Origin: Gammaproteobacteria bacterium
Lineage (GTDB): Bacteria > Pseudomonadota > Gammaproteobacteria > RBG-16-57-12
Assembly: GCA_022712945.1 (NCBI GenBank)
Contig: JAFLJP010000110.1
Coordinates: 1-49,158, forward strand
Length of the DNA: 49,158 nt
Direction: 5' to 3'
Shown here: positions 1 to 8,690 of the stretch, one piece after another
Layout of the letters: every line of letters begins with the position of its first letter
How positions within the stretch are numbered: the stretch's first letter is position 1
Program-made: the position numbers and the translations under genes
Notes under the pieces: generated by a model
The model's input: only the letters and a program-made list of their open reading frames with translations
Databases searched by the model: none
What the model was told of the DNA's origin: nothing

Positions 1-99
1 TTGAGGCGAATAGTGGGCCTATTTAACGAAAATGATCGGAAAATCTGGCCAAAATGGCTTGCTCGCAGTAGGTCAGTCTGTTCTCGGACAGGCTCCTAG
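1..99. mobile_element. Right part of a palindromic CTAG-type MITE, cut by the window start
   Basis: The segment ends in ATTCTCGGACAGGCTCCTAG-like sequence (here TGTTCTCGGACAGGCTCCTAG minus its first base), the same terminal inverted repeat that closes the complete element at 48991-49157. The inner part, from TTGAGGCGAAT and TTTAACGAAAAT onwards, aligns with the right half of that element but with many substitutions, so it is a diverged copy. The left half lies outside the window. No coding capacity is visible. Confidence 0.75.
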
Positions 100-155
100 T
101 GCACTGTCAGCCCTTTTTTGTCGGGCCAGTTGGCCTGCCAATTCTCATGGCAAGG
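100..155. repeat. Dispersed repeat, copy C (next to MITE end)
   Basis: The stretch reads GTGCACTGTCAGCCCTTTTT and continues into CGGGCCAG and later GGCAAGG. It matches 39423-39482 well in its first 30 bases and weakly afterwards. The core AGCCC-T(n)-CGGGC can form a small hairpin. It directly abuts the MITE end at position 99. The remaining stretch, 156-304, contains a G8 run at about 165-172 and nothing I recognise. Confidence 0.5.
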
Positions 156-304
156 TTCTTACAGGGGGGGGTTGTTTCCACCAGCAGAAGTACAATACCG
201 CTATGGAGGTTAACCCTTCGGCTCATCTATAAAGATCGTATCGTCTGCTGTAAAAAAGCCCAGGGAAAACCGGTATGGACATTTGAGGAAGCTGTTGAGA
301 GTAA

Positions 305-1180
305 TCAGCTCCCTTCAACCAGCTTTTTGAGTGTGCTGCCCAGCTCCGCAGGTGAGTGGGTAATGGTGACACCCGCGGCTTCCAGTGCGTTAAATTTATC
401 CTCCGCAGTGCCTTTGCCACCGGCGATAATGGCACCGGCATGGCCCATACGTTTGCCTTTGGGTGCGGTGGCTCCGGCGATATAGGCAACCACCGGTTTG
501 GTGACGTTATTCTTGATGTATTCAGCGGCCTCTTCTTCTGCACTGCCACCAATCTCGCCCACCATAATGATCGATTCTGTTTTTGGATCATTCTGGAACA
601 TCTTCAGGCAATCAATAAAGGTTGTACCAGGAATTGGATCACCACCAATACCCACACAGGTACTTTGGCCGTAGCCAATGGCGGTGGTCTGTGCGACCGC
701 TTCGTAGGTGAGTGTGCCCGAGCGGGAGACGATGCCCACCGTGCCCGGCAGATGAATATCACCCGGCATGATGCCTATTTTGCACTCACCCGGTGTGATA
801 ACACCCGGACAGTTCGGCCCGATTAGGCGCACATCGGCCGCTTTAACCACCAGACTGGCTTTTAGCATGTCACGGGCAGGAACGCCTTCGGTGATACAGA
901 CAATCAGTTTAATTCCCGCATCCGCTGCTTCCAGTATCGCATCGAGGCAAAAAGGGGCTGGCACATAAATTACCGAAGCCGTTGCGCCGGTTTCACGCAC
1001 CGCCTCTTTAACGGTATTAAAAACCGGCAGGCCCAGGTGTTCGGTTCCCCCCTTCCCTGGCGTTACGCCACCGACCATCTTCGTGCCGTAGGCGATCGCC
1101 TGTTCCGAGTGGAAGCTACCTTGCTTGCCGGTGAAGCCCTGACAGATAACCTTGGTGTTTTTATCAATTAATATGCTCAC
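305..1180 (-). CDS. sucD: Succinyl-CoA synthetase (ADP-forming), alpha subunit
   Basis: This subunit of the cytoplasmic TCA-cycle enzyme succinyl-CoA ligase carries the phosphohistidine intermediate and binds CoA. The 291-residue product has the family's usual length. The N-terminal CoA-binding Rossmann half contains [12 protein letters not shown] (about residues 13-24) and GGVTPGKGG (37-45). The ligase half contains [16 protein letters not shown] (121-136) and the active-site loop [10 protein letters not shown], with the phosphorylated His at about residue 247. It starts 2 nt after the sucC stop, so the two are almost certainly co-transcribed as sucCD. Odhase genes (sucAB) are not next to it. 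No clear intrinsic terminator is visible downstream before the repeats at 1-155. Confidence 0.97.
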   Translation of the reverse strand: MSILIDKNTKVICQGFTGKQGSFHSEQAIAYGTKMVGGVTPGKGGTEHLGLPVFNTVKEAVRETGATASVIYVPAPFCLDAILEAADAGIKLIVCITEGVPARDMLKASLVVKAADVRLIGPNCPGVITPGECKIGIMPGDIHLPGTVGIVSRSGTLTYEAVAQTTAIGYGQSTCVGIGGDPIPGTTFIDCLKMFQNDPKTESIIMVGEIGGSAEEEAAEYIKNNVTKPVVAYIAGATAPKGKRMGHAGAIIAGGKGTAEDKFNALEAAGVTITHSPAELGSTLKKLVEGS

Positions 1181-1182
1181 TG

Positions 1183-2346
1183 TTATGCTCCTACCGCATC
1201 GACAATTTTCTGGGCTGCTGAATCGAGATTTTCTGCGGCGATGATGTTGAGGCCGCTTTCGCTGAGTAACTCACTGCCCCGGTGGGCATTGTTACCGGCT
1301 AAACGCACCACCACCGGTACTTTGATATCAACCTCTTCGACTGCTGCGATAATGCCTTCGGCGATGATGTCACAGCGTACAATTCCACCGAAGATGTTCA
1401 CCAAAATGCCCTGTACTTTGTCATCCGATAAAATAATTTTGAATGCTTCGGCAACCCGTTCTTTGGTAGCGGTGCCACCCACATCGAGGAAGTTGGCAGG
1501 ATCACCACCGTGCAGCTTGATCAGATCCATCGTCGCCATTGCCAAACCGGCACCATTCACCATACAACCGATGGTGCCATCCAGTGAAATGTAGTTAAGA
1601 TCCCAGTCGGCGGCGCGTACCTCACGGGCATCCTCCTGGCTTACATCGCGCAACGCTTTGATATCCGCCTGGCGATAGAGTGCTGAATCATCAATATTGA
1701 CCTTGCCATCCAGGCAGAGCAGATCACCCTCTTCGGTAACCACCAGTGGATTGATCTCCAACAAACTCAGATCTTTCTCTTCAAATATGGTGGCAAGACC
1801 GCCGATAATTTTGCCAAACTGTTTGATTTGATCCCCCTCCAGACCCAGCGCAAAGGCAAGATCCCGTACTTGGTAGGACTGTAGTCCAACCAGGGGATCA
1901 ATGGCTGCTTTCAGGATTTTTTCCGGGGTTTCAGCTGCCACCTTCTCAATTTCAACTCCCCCTTCGGTGGAGGCCATAAAGGTGACGCGGCGGGAGGCAC
2001 GGTCGAGTACCGCACCAAGGTAGAGTTCACGTTTGATGCGGCTCGGCTCTTCAATCAATACCTGGCTGACCGGCTGACCTTCAGCGGTGGTTTGATAGGT
2101 GACCAGACGCGAGCCAAGCATATTGTTGATAATTTCAAGGGCTTCTGCACGATCACTGGTGAGCTTCACACCGCCCGACTTTCCACGACCACCGGCATGC
2201 ACTTGCGCCTTGATCACCCACGGCAAGGTGGTAATTGAGTCCAGCGCTGATTCCGCCTCTTCCAGATTATTGACAACCGTATTATTGGGCACCATGACGC
2301 CGTATTGGGCAAAGAGTGCTTTAGCTTGGTATTCGTGTAGGTTCAT
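1183..2346 (-). CDS. sucC: Succinyl-CoA synthetase (ADP-forming), beta subunit
   Basis: This is the nucleotide- and succinate-binding subunit of succinyl-CoA ligase, partner of the SucD product encoded immediately downstream. The 387-residue protein opens with [16 protein letters not shown], typical of the family. It has an ATP-grasp fold with [17 protein letters not shown] (about residues 46-62) and the Mg-binding [10 protein letters not shown] region (about 195-204). The C-terminal ligase domain contains [18 protein letters not shown] and [11 protein letters not shown]. The ATG at 2346 is preceded by GAACC... without a strong Shine-Dalgarno. A GAGACCTTTGCACGA palindrome lies about 15 bp upstream of the start, where the promoter or leader would be, and could influence expression (inference). 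Confidence 0.97.
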   Translation of the reverse strand: MNLHEYQAKALFAQYGVMVPNNTVVNNLEEAESALDSITTLPWVIKAQVHAGGRGKSGGVKLTSDRAEALEIINNMLGSRLVTYQTTAEGQPVSQVLIEEPSRIKRELYLGAVLDRASRRVTFMASTEGGVEIEKVAAETPEKILKAAIDPLVGLQSYQVRDLAFALGLEGDQIKQFGKIIGGLATIFEEKDLSLLEINPLVVTEEGDLLCLDGKVNIDDSALYRQADIKALRDVSQEDAREVRAADWDLNYISLDGTIGCMVNGAGLAMATMDLIKLHGGDPANFLDVGGTATKERVAEAFKIILSDDKVQGILVNIFGGIVRCDIIAEGIIAAVEEVDIKVPVVVRLAGNNAHRGSELLSESGLNIIAAENLDSAAQKIVDAVGA

Positions 2347-2360
2347 GTTTATTACCTATC

Positions 2361-2396
2361 GAGATCTTTGTACGATTTTTTTCGTGCAAAGGTCTC
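2361..2396. repeat. GAGACCTTTGCACGA palindrome, copy 1
   Basis: The arms are GAGATCTTTGTACGA and TCGTGCAAAGGTCTC around a T6 spacer, giving a 36-bp hairpin. Two further copies occur at 21171-21208 and 44017-44080 with nearly the same arms, so this is an interspersed element and not a local terminator. It sits in the sucC 5' leader. Confidence 0.7.
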
Positions 2397-2410
2397 CAGT
2401 CGTTTAATTA

Positions 2411-2443
2411 GCTGGTATGCCAGCAATTTTTTCGGCGAAAAAA
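2411..2443. other. Tandem small inverted repeats between sucC and prc
   Basis: GCTGG-TATG-CCAGC (2411-2424) is followed by the A/T-rich inverted repeat TTTTTTCG-G-CGAAAAAA (2427-2443). The first hairpin plus T6 looks like an intrinsic terminator on the plus strand, but no plus-strand gene lies upstream. On the minus strand it could help to end prc transcription before sucC. The function is uncertain. Confidence 0.35.
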
Positions 2444-2502
2444 GTCACTGACGCCCCGTTTCTATGGGTATACATCGGGCTTTGTAAGTGAAGCTAAAGC
2501 CG

Positions 2503-4626
2503 CTATTTTAATAACGGCTGAGCTGGCATTTCAACCAGTTTTGACAGGGTGTTATTTTGCTGCATCTCGATGATATCACTTAGGATTGCAGCCGTTTCAT
2601 GCAGCTCAATCATTTTGAGTGCATCAAATGTGCTCTCCTGCTCTTCGCTGACATCGTCATCATCCAGAGTCTCATCTTCATCCTTCAGTGGTGCTAACCC
2701 CTGTGAGACACGGAAATCATTGATTCGTTGATCCTGACTCTCTTTCAACGATTTTCGCTCTGTTTTACGTTGTGTTTCAAGCAGGGTGATGCTGGTTTTT
2801 TCTTCCATCATGTGGCGCTGCTCTGCTTGTGCCAGCAAAAATTCAAAACCAAGATCAGTGGCAACACGTTGCTGATGCTGGTGAGTGATGTTATCCAATC
2901 GCCACTCATCCTGGTGGTAAGGAGTAAACTGGGCCGGTGCTATATTTGCCCATGGCAGTGCATTTTCATAGGCACGCTCGCCTTGTTTGGCATTCTCTTC
3001 AGCGGTTGGGAACTGAATATCGGGTATCACCCCACGGTGTTGCGTGCTGTCACCATTGACTCGAAAGAACTGAGCCATGGTTAATTTCAACTGCCCAAGC
3101 CCCAACTCTTTGGAGCGAACGTAGCGATTAAGGTCAACAATGGTCTGCACGGTTCCTTTTCCGTAGGTGGGCTCGCCGACAATAACACCTCGCCCATAGT
3201 CTTGAATCGCCCCTGCGAAGATCTCGGAAGCAGAGGCGCTGTAGCGATTAACCAATACCGCCAGTGGTCCAAGATAAGCGATAGCGGCATCGGTGTCATC
3301 ATCCGATTTTATCCTCCCATCACCATGACGAATTTGCACCACCGGGCCTTTTTTTATGAAGAGTCCGGTTAACGAAACCGACTCTGGCAGTGAGCCGCCA
3401 CCATTATTTCGCAGATCGATAATCAAGCCATCAATCCCCTGCTGCTGAAGCTCTTTGATCAATACCAGTGTGTCACGGGTTGTACTGCGGTAGTCATCAT
3501 CACCCCGGCGGTACCCCTCAAAATCCATGTAAAAAGTGGGAATAGTAATAATGCCGATCTTCTTTTTCGGATCACCCGGTAGCTCAATGATCGATTTTTT
3601 AGCCTGTTGCTCTTCCAGTTTGATCTTGTTTCTGGTCAAGGTGATGGTTTTACTCGGGCCATCCAAGCCACTGGTTTTTGGCTGTAGCTGTAGCCGAACA
3701 ATGCTCCCTTTCGGCCCACGAATAAGATCCACAACATCATCAAGACGCCAGCCAACCACATCCTCCATTGCCCCTGTCTCACCTTGTGCAACACCGGTAA
3801 TGTAATCCTTGGCATGTATTTTCTGGCTAAGATCAGCCGGGCCACCGGGAATGATTTTTTGCACCATCGTCAGATCATCCTTGAGGCGTAAAACGGCACC
3901 AATCCCCTCCAATGAAAGACTCATGTTAATTTTGAAATTTTCAGAGTTACGTGGTGAGAAATAGCTGGTGTGTGGTTCAATGCTGCGCAAATAGGCATTA
4001 ATGAAATATTCATAGGCATCTTCTGCTTCGGTTTGTGCCACATGGCTCTTGATGCGCTGGTAGCGTTTACTCAGCACTTGCTGAATGTCATCACCCTCTT
4101 TCTTGGCTAACATCAGGTTGAGCACGTCATTCTTAACCCGCTTTCGCCAAATTTCATCCAGTGCGGCGCGGTTATTGGCCCACGCTGATTCACTGCGATC
4201 CAGCTCCAGCACCTCATCAACGGTGAAATCAAACACCTGTGGCAGGCGTGCCAATGCATAGTCTGCCCGCTCAATACGACGTTGGTTATAACGTTGAAAA
4301 ATAGTGAAAGCAGGTGACATATCGCCGCTCTTCAGGGCGTCATCCAGAGTGAGCTGGTAGCGCTCAAAACTGGCAATGTCCTGTTGGGTAAAAAAGCTCC
4401 GATTGGGATCCAGAGTGGTCAGATATTTCTTTAGAATTTCTTTGGATTGCTGGTCATTCAGCTCAACCTGCCGGTAGTGTTCCCCATCAATGAATTGGGT
4501 AATGAGTCGGGTCGATATCGAGTGCTGGGGCAGTGGCTCCAGTGGTGTTAATGGCGTAGGTGATGTTGCCAACAGCGGGGTTGTGAGGCAAAAAAACAGT
4601 AGTAAAAGCAGAGAATATTTAAACAT
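2503..4626 (-). CDS. prc: C-terminal processing (tail-specific) periplasmic protease Prc/Tsp
   Basis: This serine-lysine protease of family S41 trims or degrades periplasmic and lipoprotein substrates through their C-termini. The 707-residue length fits the long Prc/Tsp type (about 680) and not the short CtpA type. Residues 1-20 are a signal peptide with a poly-Leu core. The N-terminal DUF3340-like helical region spans roughly 30-220. A PDZ domain follows at about 235-330 (SLEGIGAVLRLKDDLTMV, IIPGGPADLSQKI). The peptidase core has LIIDLRNNGGGSLPES (about 401-416), the nucleophile in RYSASASEIF (Ser about 465) and the general-base Lys in PTYGKGTVQ (Lys490), spaced 25 residues apart as in E. 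coli Prc. The C-terminus is a helical region with an acidic stretch (DEDETLDDDDVSEEQE). Confidence 0.95.
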   Translation of the reverse strand: MFKYSLLLLLFFCLTTPLLATSPTPLTPLEPLPQHSISTRLITQFIDGEHYRQVELNDQQSKEILKKYLTTLDPNRSFFTQQDIASFERYQLTLDDALKSGDMSPAFTIFQRYNQRRIERADYALARLPQVFDFTVDEVLELDRSESAWANNRAALDEIWRKRVKNDVLNLMLAKKEGDDIQQVLSKRYQRIKSHVAQTEAEDAYEYFINAYLRSIEPHTSYFSPRNSENFKINMSLSLEGIGAVLRLKDDLTMVQKIIPGGPADLSQKIHAKDYITGVAQGETGAMEDVVGWRLDDVVDLIRGPKGSIVRLQLQPKTSGLDGPSKTITLTRNKIKLEEQQAKKSIIELPGDPKKKIGIITIPTFYMDFEGYRRGDDDYRSTTRDTLVLIKELQQQGIDGLIIDLRNNGGGSLPESVSLTGLFIKKGPVVQIRHGDGRIKSDDDTDAAIAYLGPLAVLVNRYSASASEIFAGAIQDYGRGVIVGEPTYGKGTVQTIVDLNRYVRSKELGLGQLKLTMAQFFRVNGDSTQHRGVIPDIQFPTAEENAKQGERAYENALPWANIAPAQFTPYHQDEWRLDNITHQHQQRVATDLGFEFLLAQAEQRHMMEEKTSITLLETQRKTERKSLKESQDQRINDFRVSQGLAPLKDEDETLDDDDVSEEQESTFDALKMIELHETAAILSDIIEMQQNNTLSKLVEMPAQPLLK

Positions 4627-4696
4627 CGATCGTACCTGTCACATCATTAATTGAGCCCATTATAGAGCAAATGGGCTGGTCGTGTATTATGACCTG

Positions 4697-6604
4697 TTAA
4701 CCACTAATATGCGCTAATACCGCCTTAAAAGGAACCTGCTGCAAAGCGCCAAACAGCGGGTGTTTACCCAGTTTTTCGCGGCTTAGTTGTGGTGAACTGA
4801 TACCACACAACAGACGCGCAAGCAGATGAGGTTCATTTAAGAGTGGATATTGCTGCTGAAGTGCTTGCAGCTGCGGCCACACCGGGGACTCAATATTGAC
4901 CTGCGGGTGTTTAATCGGTTCCGCAGTTGCGCCATCAAGACACCAGCTACAGTGGCCACAAGGTTGAGAGCGTGTATCACCAAAGTGATGTGCGAGGGCA
5001 TTCACCTGGCAACTTTGCAGGCTGGCAAGATCCAAAACCTGCTGCAAGCGAGCCAGTTCGCTCTGTTCCCGCTTGAGGGTTCGCTGGTGTAATTCTACCG
5101 CCAGCTCCATGAGATTGTTGGGCATTTTGAGACGGCGGTAGGGGTTACGCACACCTGAGACCTTCACCTCCAGGTAGTTTTTTTCCGCAAGATAGTCGAG
5201 GGCGCGAAGAATACGTTCACGGTTGCTACCAATGGCTTGGGCTGTTTTATCCAGGTCAATATCAAACCATGTTTTTGCCTGGCTGGCCTGGCGGAATATC
5301 TGAGCAAGAAAGGCCTGTTTTTCGCCTTGAAAATTGGCAAGAATCGCTTTAGAGCTTTGCAGCGGCTTAAAGCGATAATTGGCATAAAATGCAGTACCGG
5401 CTTGCAGGTAGCCATCCAGCTCCAGGTAGGTGAGCAGGGTTCGCAGTACCAGCGGTCGTATGTCATGGCGACGGGATAGCTCATAACTGCTGATATCAAA
5501 CTGTTCAGCTTGTGAAAAAAGATCACTGACCAGACTTTGTAACGAGGCTTGTGTCGGTGTGTCACCGTAGATGAAATTTTCCAACACGGTTAAATCATCC
5601 GCGCACACCAGCATGTCACAGACCGATGGCTGACCATCTCGCCCGGCACGACCAATCTCCTGGGCATAATTCTCAAGACTTTTCGGCAGATTATAGTGAT
5701 AAACCGCACGGATATTTGCCTTATCAACCCCCATGCCAAAAGCGATGGTCGCCACCACAATTGCGTGCTCAGATGCCATAAACCACTCTTGCACCTCAAC
5801 TCGCTGCTCTGTTTTAAGCCCGGCGTGATAAGCCCGCGCAGGAAAGCCCGAATCAGCAAGCTGTTGAGCTACCTCCTCAGCGGTATGTTGCAGGGTAACG
5901 TAGACAATACTGGCCCCAGCGGGGTTGGTACGCAGGCGCGAATGCAGCATTTCATCACGGTTTTGTGCACTAACATTGTGGCTCAATGGGGTCAGATTAG
6001 GACGGTAGAAACCGGTACGTACCATACATTCGGGTTTGATGTTAAATGCTCGGCAGATATCCTGTTGCACTTGAGGGGTCGCCGTCGCCGTTAGCGCCAA
6101 CATTCGCTCAGCACCACAACGCTGGGCAAACGCTGGCAGCTTTAAATAGTCGGGACGAAAATTGTGCCCCCACTCCGAGATACAGTGCGCTTCATCCACC
6201 GCAAACAGTGAGATCGGCAACCGTTCAATGGTTTGGCGAAAGCGCTCATTATTGAAACGCTCCGGTGCCACATACAGCAGCTTGAGTTGATTATCCCGCG
6301 CTTGATTAACAATTTCACGGTACTCATCAGCCGACAGGGTTGAATCCAGACGGGCAGCGGCAATTCCGCGTTTTTGCAGTGCATCAATCTGATCTTTCAT
6401 CAGTGCAATCAAGGGAGAGACCACCAGCGTAAGACCCGGCAATAACAGCGCCGGTAACTGATAGCATAATGACTTGCCACCCCCGGTTGGGAAAATCGCG
6501 GTCGCAGAGTCACCCGCCAGCAGGTGCTTTATCACCTGTTCTTGTCCAGCATTGAACTGATCAAAACCAAAATGTTGTTGTAAGGCGGTATGAATATCGG
6601 ACAT
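4697..6604 (-). CDS. recQ: ATP-dependent DNA helicase, RecQ family
   Basis: This is a 3'-5' superfamily 2 helicase in DNA repair and recombination. Motif I (Walker A) is FPTGGGKSLCYQLPAL at about residues 38-53, motif II is VDEAHCISEWGHNFRPDY at about 135-152, and motif VI is AQEIGRAGRDGQPS at about 335-348. A zinc-binding C-terminal part is suggested by CQVNALAHHFGD and PCGHCSWC. The protein is 635 residues. The region after the helicase core differs from E. coli RecQ (TQASLQSLVSDLFSQAEQF) and I see no clear HRDC domain, so it may be a RecQ paralogue type and not the orthologue. It is monocistronic here, with a repeat-rich 400-bp gap upstream. Confidence 0.93.
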   Translation of the reverse strand: MSDIHTALQQHFGFDQFNAGQEQVIKHLLAGDSATAIFPTGGGKSLCYQLPALLLPGLTLVVSPLIALMKDQIDALQKRGIAAARLDSTLSADEYREIVNQARDNQLKLLYVAPERFNNERFRQTIERLPISLFAVDEAHCISEWGHNFRPDYLKLPAFAQRCGAERMLALTATATPQVQQDICRAFNIKPECMVRTGFYRPNLTPLSHNVSAQNRDEMLHSRLRTNPAGASIVYVTLQHTAEEVAQQLADSGFPARAYHAGLKTEQRVEVQEWFMASEHAIVVATIAFGMGVDKANIRAVYHYNLPKSLENYAQEIGRAGRDGQPSVCDMLVCADDLTVLENFIYGDTPTQASLQSLVSDLFSQAEQFDISSYELSRRHDIRPLVLRTLLTYLELDGYLQAGTAFYANYRFKPLQSSKAILANFQGEKQAFLAQIFRQASQAKTWFDIDLDKTAQAIGSNRERILRALDYLAEKNYLEVKVSGVRNPYRRLKMPNNLMELAVELHQRTLKREQSELARLQQVLDLASLQSCQVNALAHHFGDTRSQPCGHCSWCLDGATAEPIKHPQVNIESPVWPQLQALQQQYPLLNEPHLLARLLCGISSPQLSREKLGKHPLFGALQQVPFKAVLAHISG

Positions 6605-7002
6605 AAGAACCTGTAAAAAACAGAATTATCAATAGTAACTGACGTTAACACCATGCTCAGCGGCATGAACTCATGAGGTGAAAATTCTCTGTAGGAAGAT
6701 CACCGTCGAAAACCATGTTGTTAGTAGACGATAACGACGAGCGAATGGCAAGGGCGATACAGGGCAGTGCGGAGCATGATGAGACTCGGTGCACATTAAC
6801 TAAAACGGTTGTAACTCAGCACAGTAGAAAATAAGCATGTAGCTGTTCAGATTACCTCTGAAATTCGCCAGTTCAAGGCAAAAAATGGTAAAGGACGAGC
6901 AATGTAGGCGTTATTTCGTGATCGTTCCTAAGTATGCATGGGTAAATGATCATTTTTTAACGCAGAAATGGTGGGTTTCAGGGGTGAGCTGAATAGTTAC
7001 TT
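6605..7002. other. Non-coding 398-bp gap, probably remnant of an insertion element
   Basis: I find no convincing gene here. The right side ends in GGGGTGAGCTGAATAGTTAC at 6981-7000, whose complement GTAACTATTCAGCTCACCCC is nearly repeated at 7667-7697. A possible left end, GTAACTGACGTTAAC, begins at 6635. The interior has the texture of degenerate structured DNA and not of a protein gene. It may be a non-autonomous element or dead IS end with GTAAC termini. The promoter of recQ must lie in its first 50-100 bp. Confidence 0.4.
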
Positions 7003-7626
7003 TTAATCAATAACACCGGTCACATCGCCCTGCCCTTGACGCAGCAGTGACGGTGTCTCTCCTTCAAGACCAATCACGGTGGTTGGCTCAAAACCACAAA
7101 AGCCACCATCTATCACCAGATCAAGCTGGTGTTCCAGGGTTTGTCGAATATCGTAGGGATCGGTCAATGGTAGTTCATCTTCCGGCAGTATTAGCGTTGA
7201 GCTCATTAATGGCTCACCTAGGTTTTCAATAATCGCTTGGGCAATATTGTTTGCCGGAATACGCAGACCAATTGTTTTTCGTTTGGGGTTTTGCAAGCGC
7301 CGGGGGACATCGCGGGTTGCAGGTAAGATAAAGGTAAACGGGCCTGGTGTTAATGTTTTCATCAACCGAAAGGCGCTGTTGTCTACCTTGGCGTAAGTGG
7401 AGATTTCGGTCAGATCACGACAGACAATCGTGAAGTTATGCTGTTTATCCACACGACGAATATCACGAATAATATCCTGGGCCGCTTTATCCCCCACGCA
7501 ACATCCCAGTGCGTAACCTGAGTCAGTCGGGTATGCAATAACACCGCCGTGGCGAAGAATCTCTACTGCTTGGTTGATCAGGCGCTTTTGTGGATTGTCT
7601 GGATGAATTTGAAAAAATTGACTCAT
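7003..7626 (-). CDS. yciO: YciO-type Sua5/YrdC family protein (L-threonylcarbamoyladenylate synthase fold)
   Basis: This is a YrdC-fold protein of 207 residues, matching YciO in length and in the opening MSQFFQIHPDNPQKRLINQAVEIL pattern. Conserved YrdC motifs are visible: GGVIAYPTDSGYALGC (about 27-42), TPGPFTFILPAT (about 92-103), RRLQNPKRKTIGLRIPAN (about 108-125) and the GEPLMSSTLIL loop (about 136-146). Members bind ATP and L-threonine; the physiological role of YciO is less certain than that of TsaC/Sua5 in t6A tRNA modification. It lies downstream of trpH in the same order as in E. coli, with an 81-bp gap holding a short GTAAC inverted repeat. Confidence 0.9.
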   Translation of the reverse strand: MSQFFQIHPDNPQKRLINQAVEILRHGGVIAYPTDSGYALGCCVGDKAAQDIIRDIRRVDKQHNFTIVCRDLTEISTYAKVDNSAFRLMKTLTPGPFTFILPATRDVPRRLQNPKRKTIGLRIPANNIAQAIIENLGEPLMSSTLILPEDELPLTDPYDIRQTLEHQLDLVIDGGFCGFEPTTVIGLEGETPSLLRQGQGDVTGVID

Positions 7627-7666
7627 TAACTAAGGTACCGCTTAAATGTGTTAAGGAAAAAATCGG

Positions 7667-7697
7667 GTAACTGTTCAAGGGTGAGCTGAATCGTTAC
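7667..7697. repeat. 31-bp GTAAC inverted repeat relic between trpH and yciO
   Basis: GTAACTGTTCA is followed by a 9-base spacer and TGAATCGTTAC, so both ends of a GTAAC-type element appear to be fused with almost no interior. The right arm GGGTGAGCTGAATCGTTAC matches the element end at 6981-7000. No flanking duplication is visible. Confidence 0.45.
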
Positions 7698-7707
7698 GAA
7701 GTTGTTC

Positions 7708-8544
7708 TCATTCCCAGTCATGCCATATGGGGGTGCAGCCATCGGGTAGTGGTGCCAGGCGTCCCAGCTCAACCCAGCGATTTTCAGGGCCGTGGTAGTC
7801 TGATCCAACAGAAGCCAGCAGACCAAGCTGCTTGGCCAGGTTCGCCATGGTATGGCTCTCCCCTTTGGAGTGACTGCCTGAAACCACCTCTAGGCCAACT
7901 CCGCCACACTCTATGAATTCGCCCAGCATTTTACGCCGTTTGGTGGCTGTCATCGAATAACGGGCCGGGTGAGCAACTACCGCTTGCCCGCCTGAGTCGG
8001 TAATCCACTTTAAACCCTCTTCAAAGTCTGCCCATTTACTTGAGACATAACCGGGTTTGCCACGCTTGAGATAACGGGTGAAGGCTTCTTGCATTCCTTT
8101 CACATGCCCTTGTTCCAATAAAAATCGGGCAAAGTGAGTCCGGCTCAGCAACTTGCCTTTTGCCAGTTCAGTGACACCCGCCAGCACGCCGGGAATATTG
8201 GCCCTCTTCTCTAGGCGAGCAGCAATCTCTTCCCCCCGTTGTTGACGGTACCGCTGTAATGCGTTCAATCCATCACGCAATGCTGGGTATTGCGGATCAA
8301 TACCCAACGCCACGATATGCAGTGTTTGATTGTTCCAGCTAACGGAAAGCTCAAGGCCGTTAATCAAGCGGATTCCCTGTTGCTGTGCCTCAACCCTTGC
8401 CTCATCCAACCCGGCAACGGTGTCATGATCGGTTAATGCGATCACCTCAACGTTTTGATTGGCAGCATGTTGAATCAATGCTTTGGGGGACAGGGTACCG
8501 TCGGAGGCGGTCGAGTGACAGTGTAAGTCGTATGATGTTGGCAT
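7708..8544 (-). CDS. trpH: PHP-domain phosphoesterase of the TrpH/Rnm (YciV) type
   Basis: This PHP-superfamily metal-dependent phosphoesterase has 278 residues. Homologues act on 3',5'-nucleoside bisphosphates and as 5'-3' exonucleases on short RNAs (E. coli Rnm/TrpH). The metal-binding motifs are DLHCHSTASDGTLSP (about 6-20), ALTDHDTVAG (about 36-45), the HPARYS segment near 192 and GSDYHGP near 248. The position immediately upstream of yciO is the conserved enterobacterial order and supports the call. Confidence 0.92.
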   Translation of the reverse strand: MPTSYDLHCHSTASDGTLSPKALIQHAANQNVEVIALTDHDTVAGLDEARVEAQQQGIRLINGLELSVSWNNQTLHIVALGIDPQYPALRDGLNALQRYRQQRGEEIAARLEKRANIPGVLAGVTELAKGKLLSRTHFARFLLEQGHVKGMQEAFTRYLKRGKPGYVSSKWADFEEGLKWITDSGGQAVVAHPARYSMTATKRRKMLGEFIECGGVGLEVVSGSHSKGESHTMANLAKQLGLLASVGSDYHGPENRWVELGRLAPLPDGCTPIWHDWE

Positions 8545-8645
8545 TCCGCTATTGTAACCTATCTGGTTAGCGGATAGAAAAATGAAGTGGCGTGCTCGAT
8601 ATTAACTTGATGGTGAAATACAAAATATTAGTCATACCCAAAATG

Positions 8646-8690
8646 GCGGAGAAATCCAGCCAAATTCGGTGTTTCCTCGGCTGGCTCCGC
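8646..8690 (-). terminator. Nested hairpin just downstream of cheB, possible operon terminator
   Basis: Read on the minus strand, GCGGAG-CCAGCC is followed by a 17-nt loop and then GGCTGG-ATTT-CTCCGC. The stem overlaps the cheB stop codon. Only a short T-run (ATTTTGGG) follows, so it could be a Rho-dependent or processing structure in place of a classic intrinsic terminator. Confidence 0.45.

Noticed and set aside
6605..7002. Possible group II intron 5' region (segments such as CATGAGGTGAAAATTCTCTG and AACGACGAGCGAATGGCAAG)
   Set aside because: The texture is reminiscent of structured intron RNA, but I could not identify domain V, a GUGYG start or a reverse transcriptase, so I did not call it an intron.
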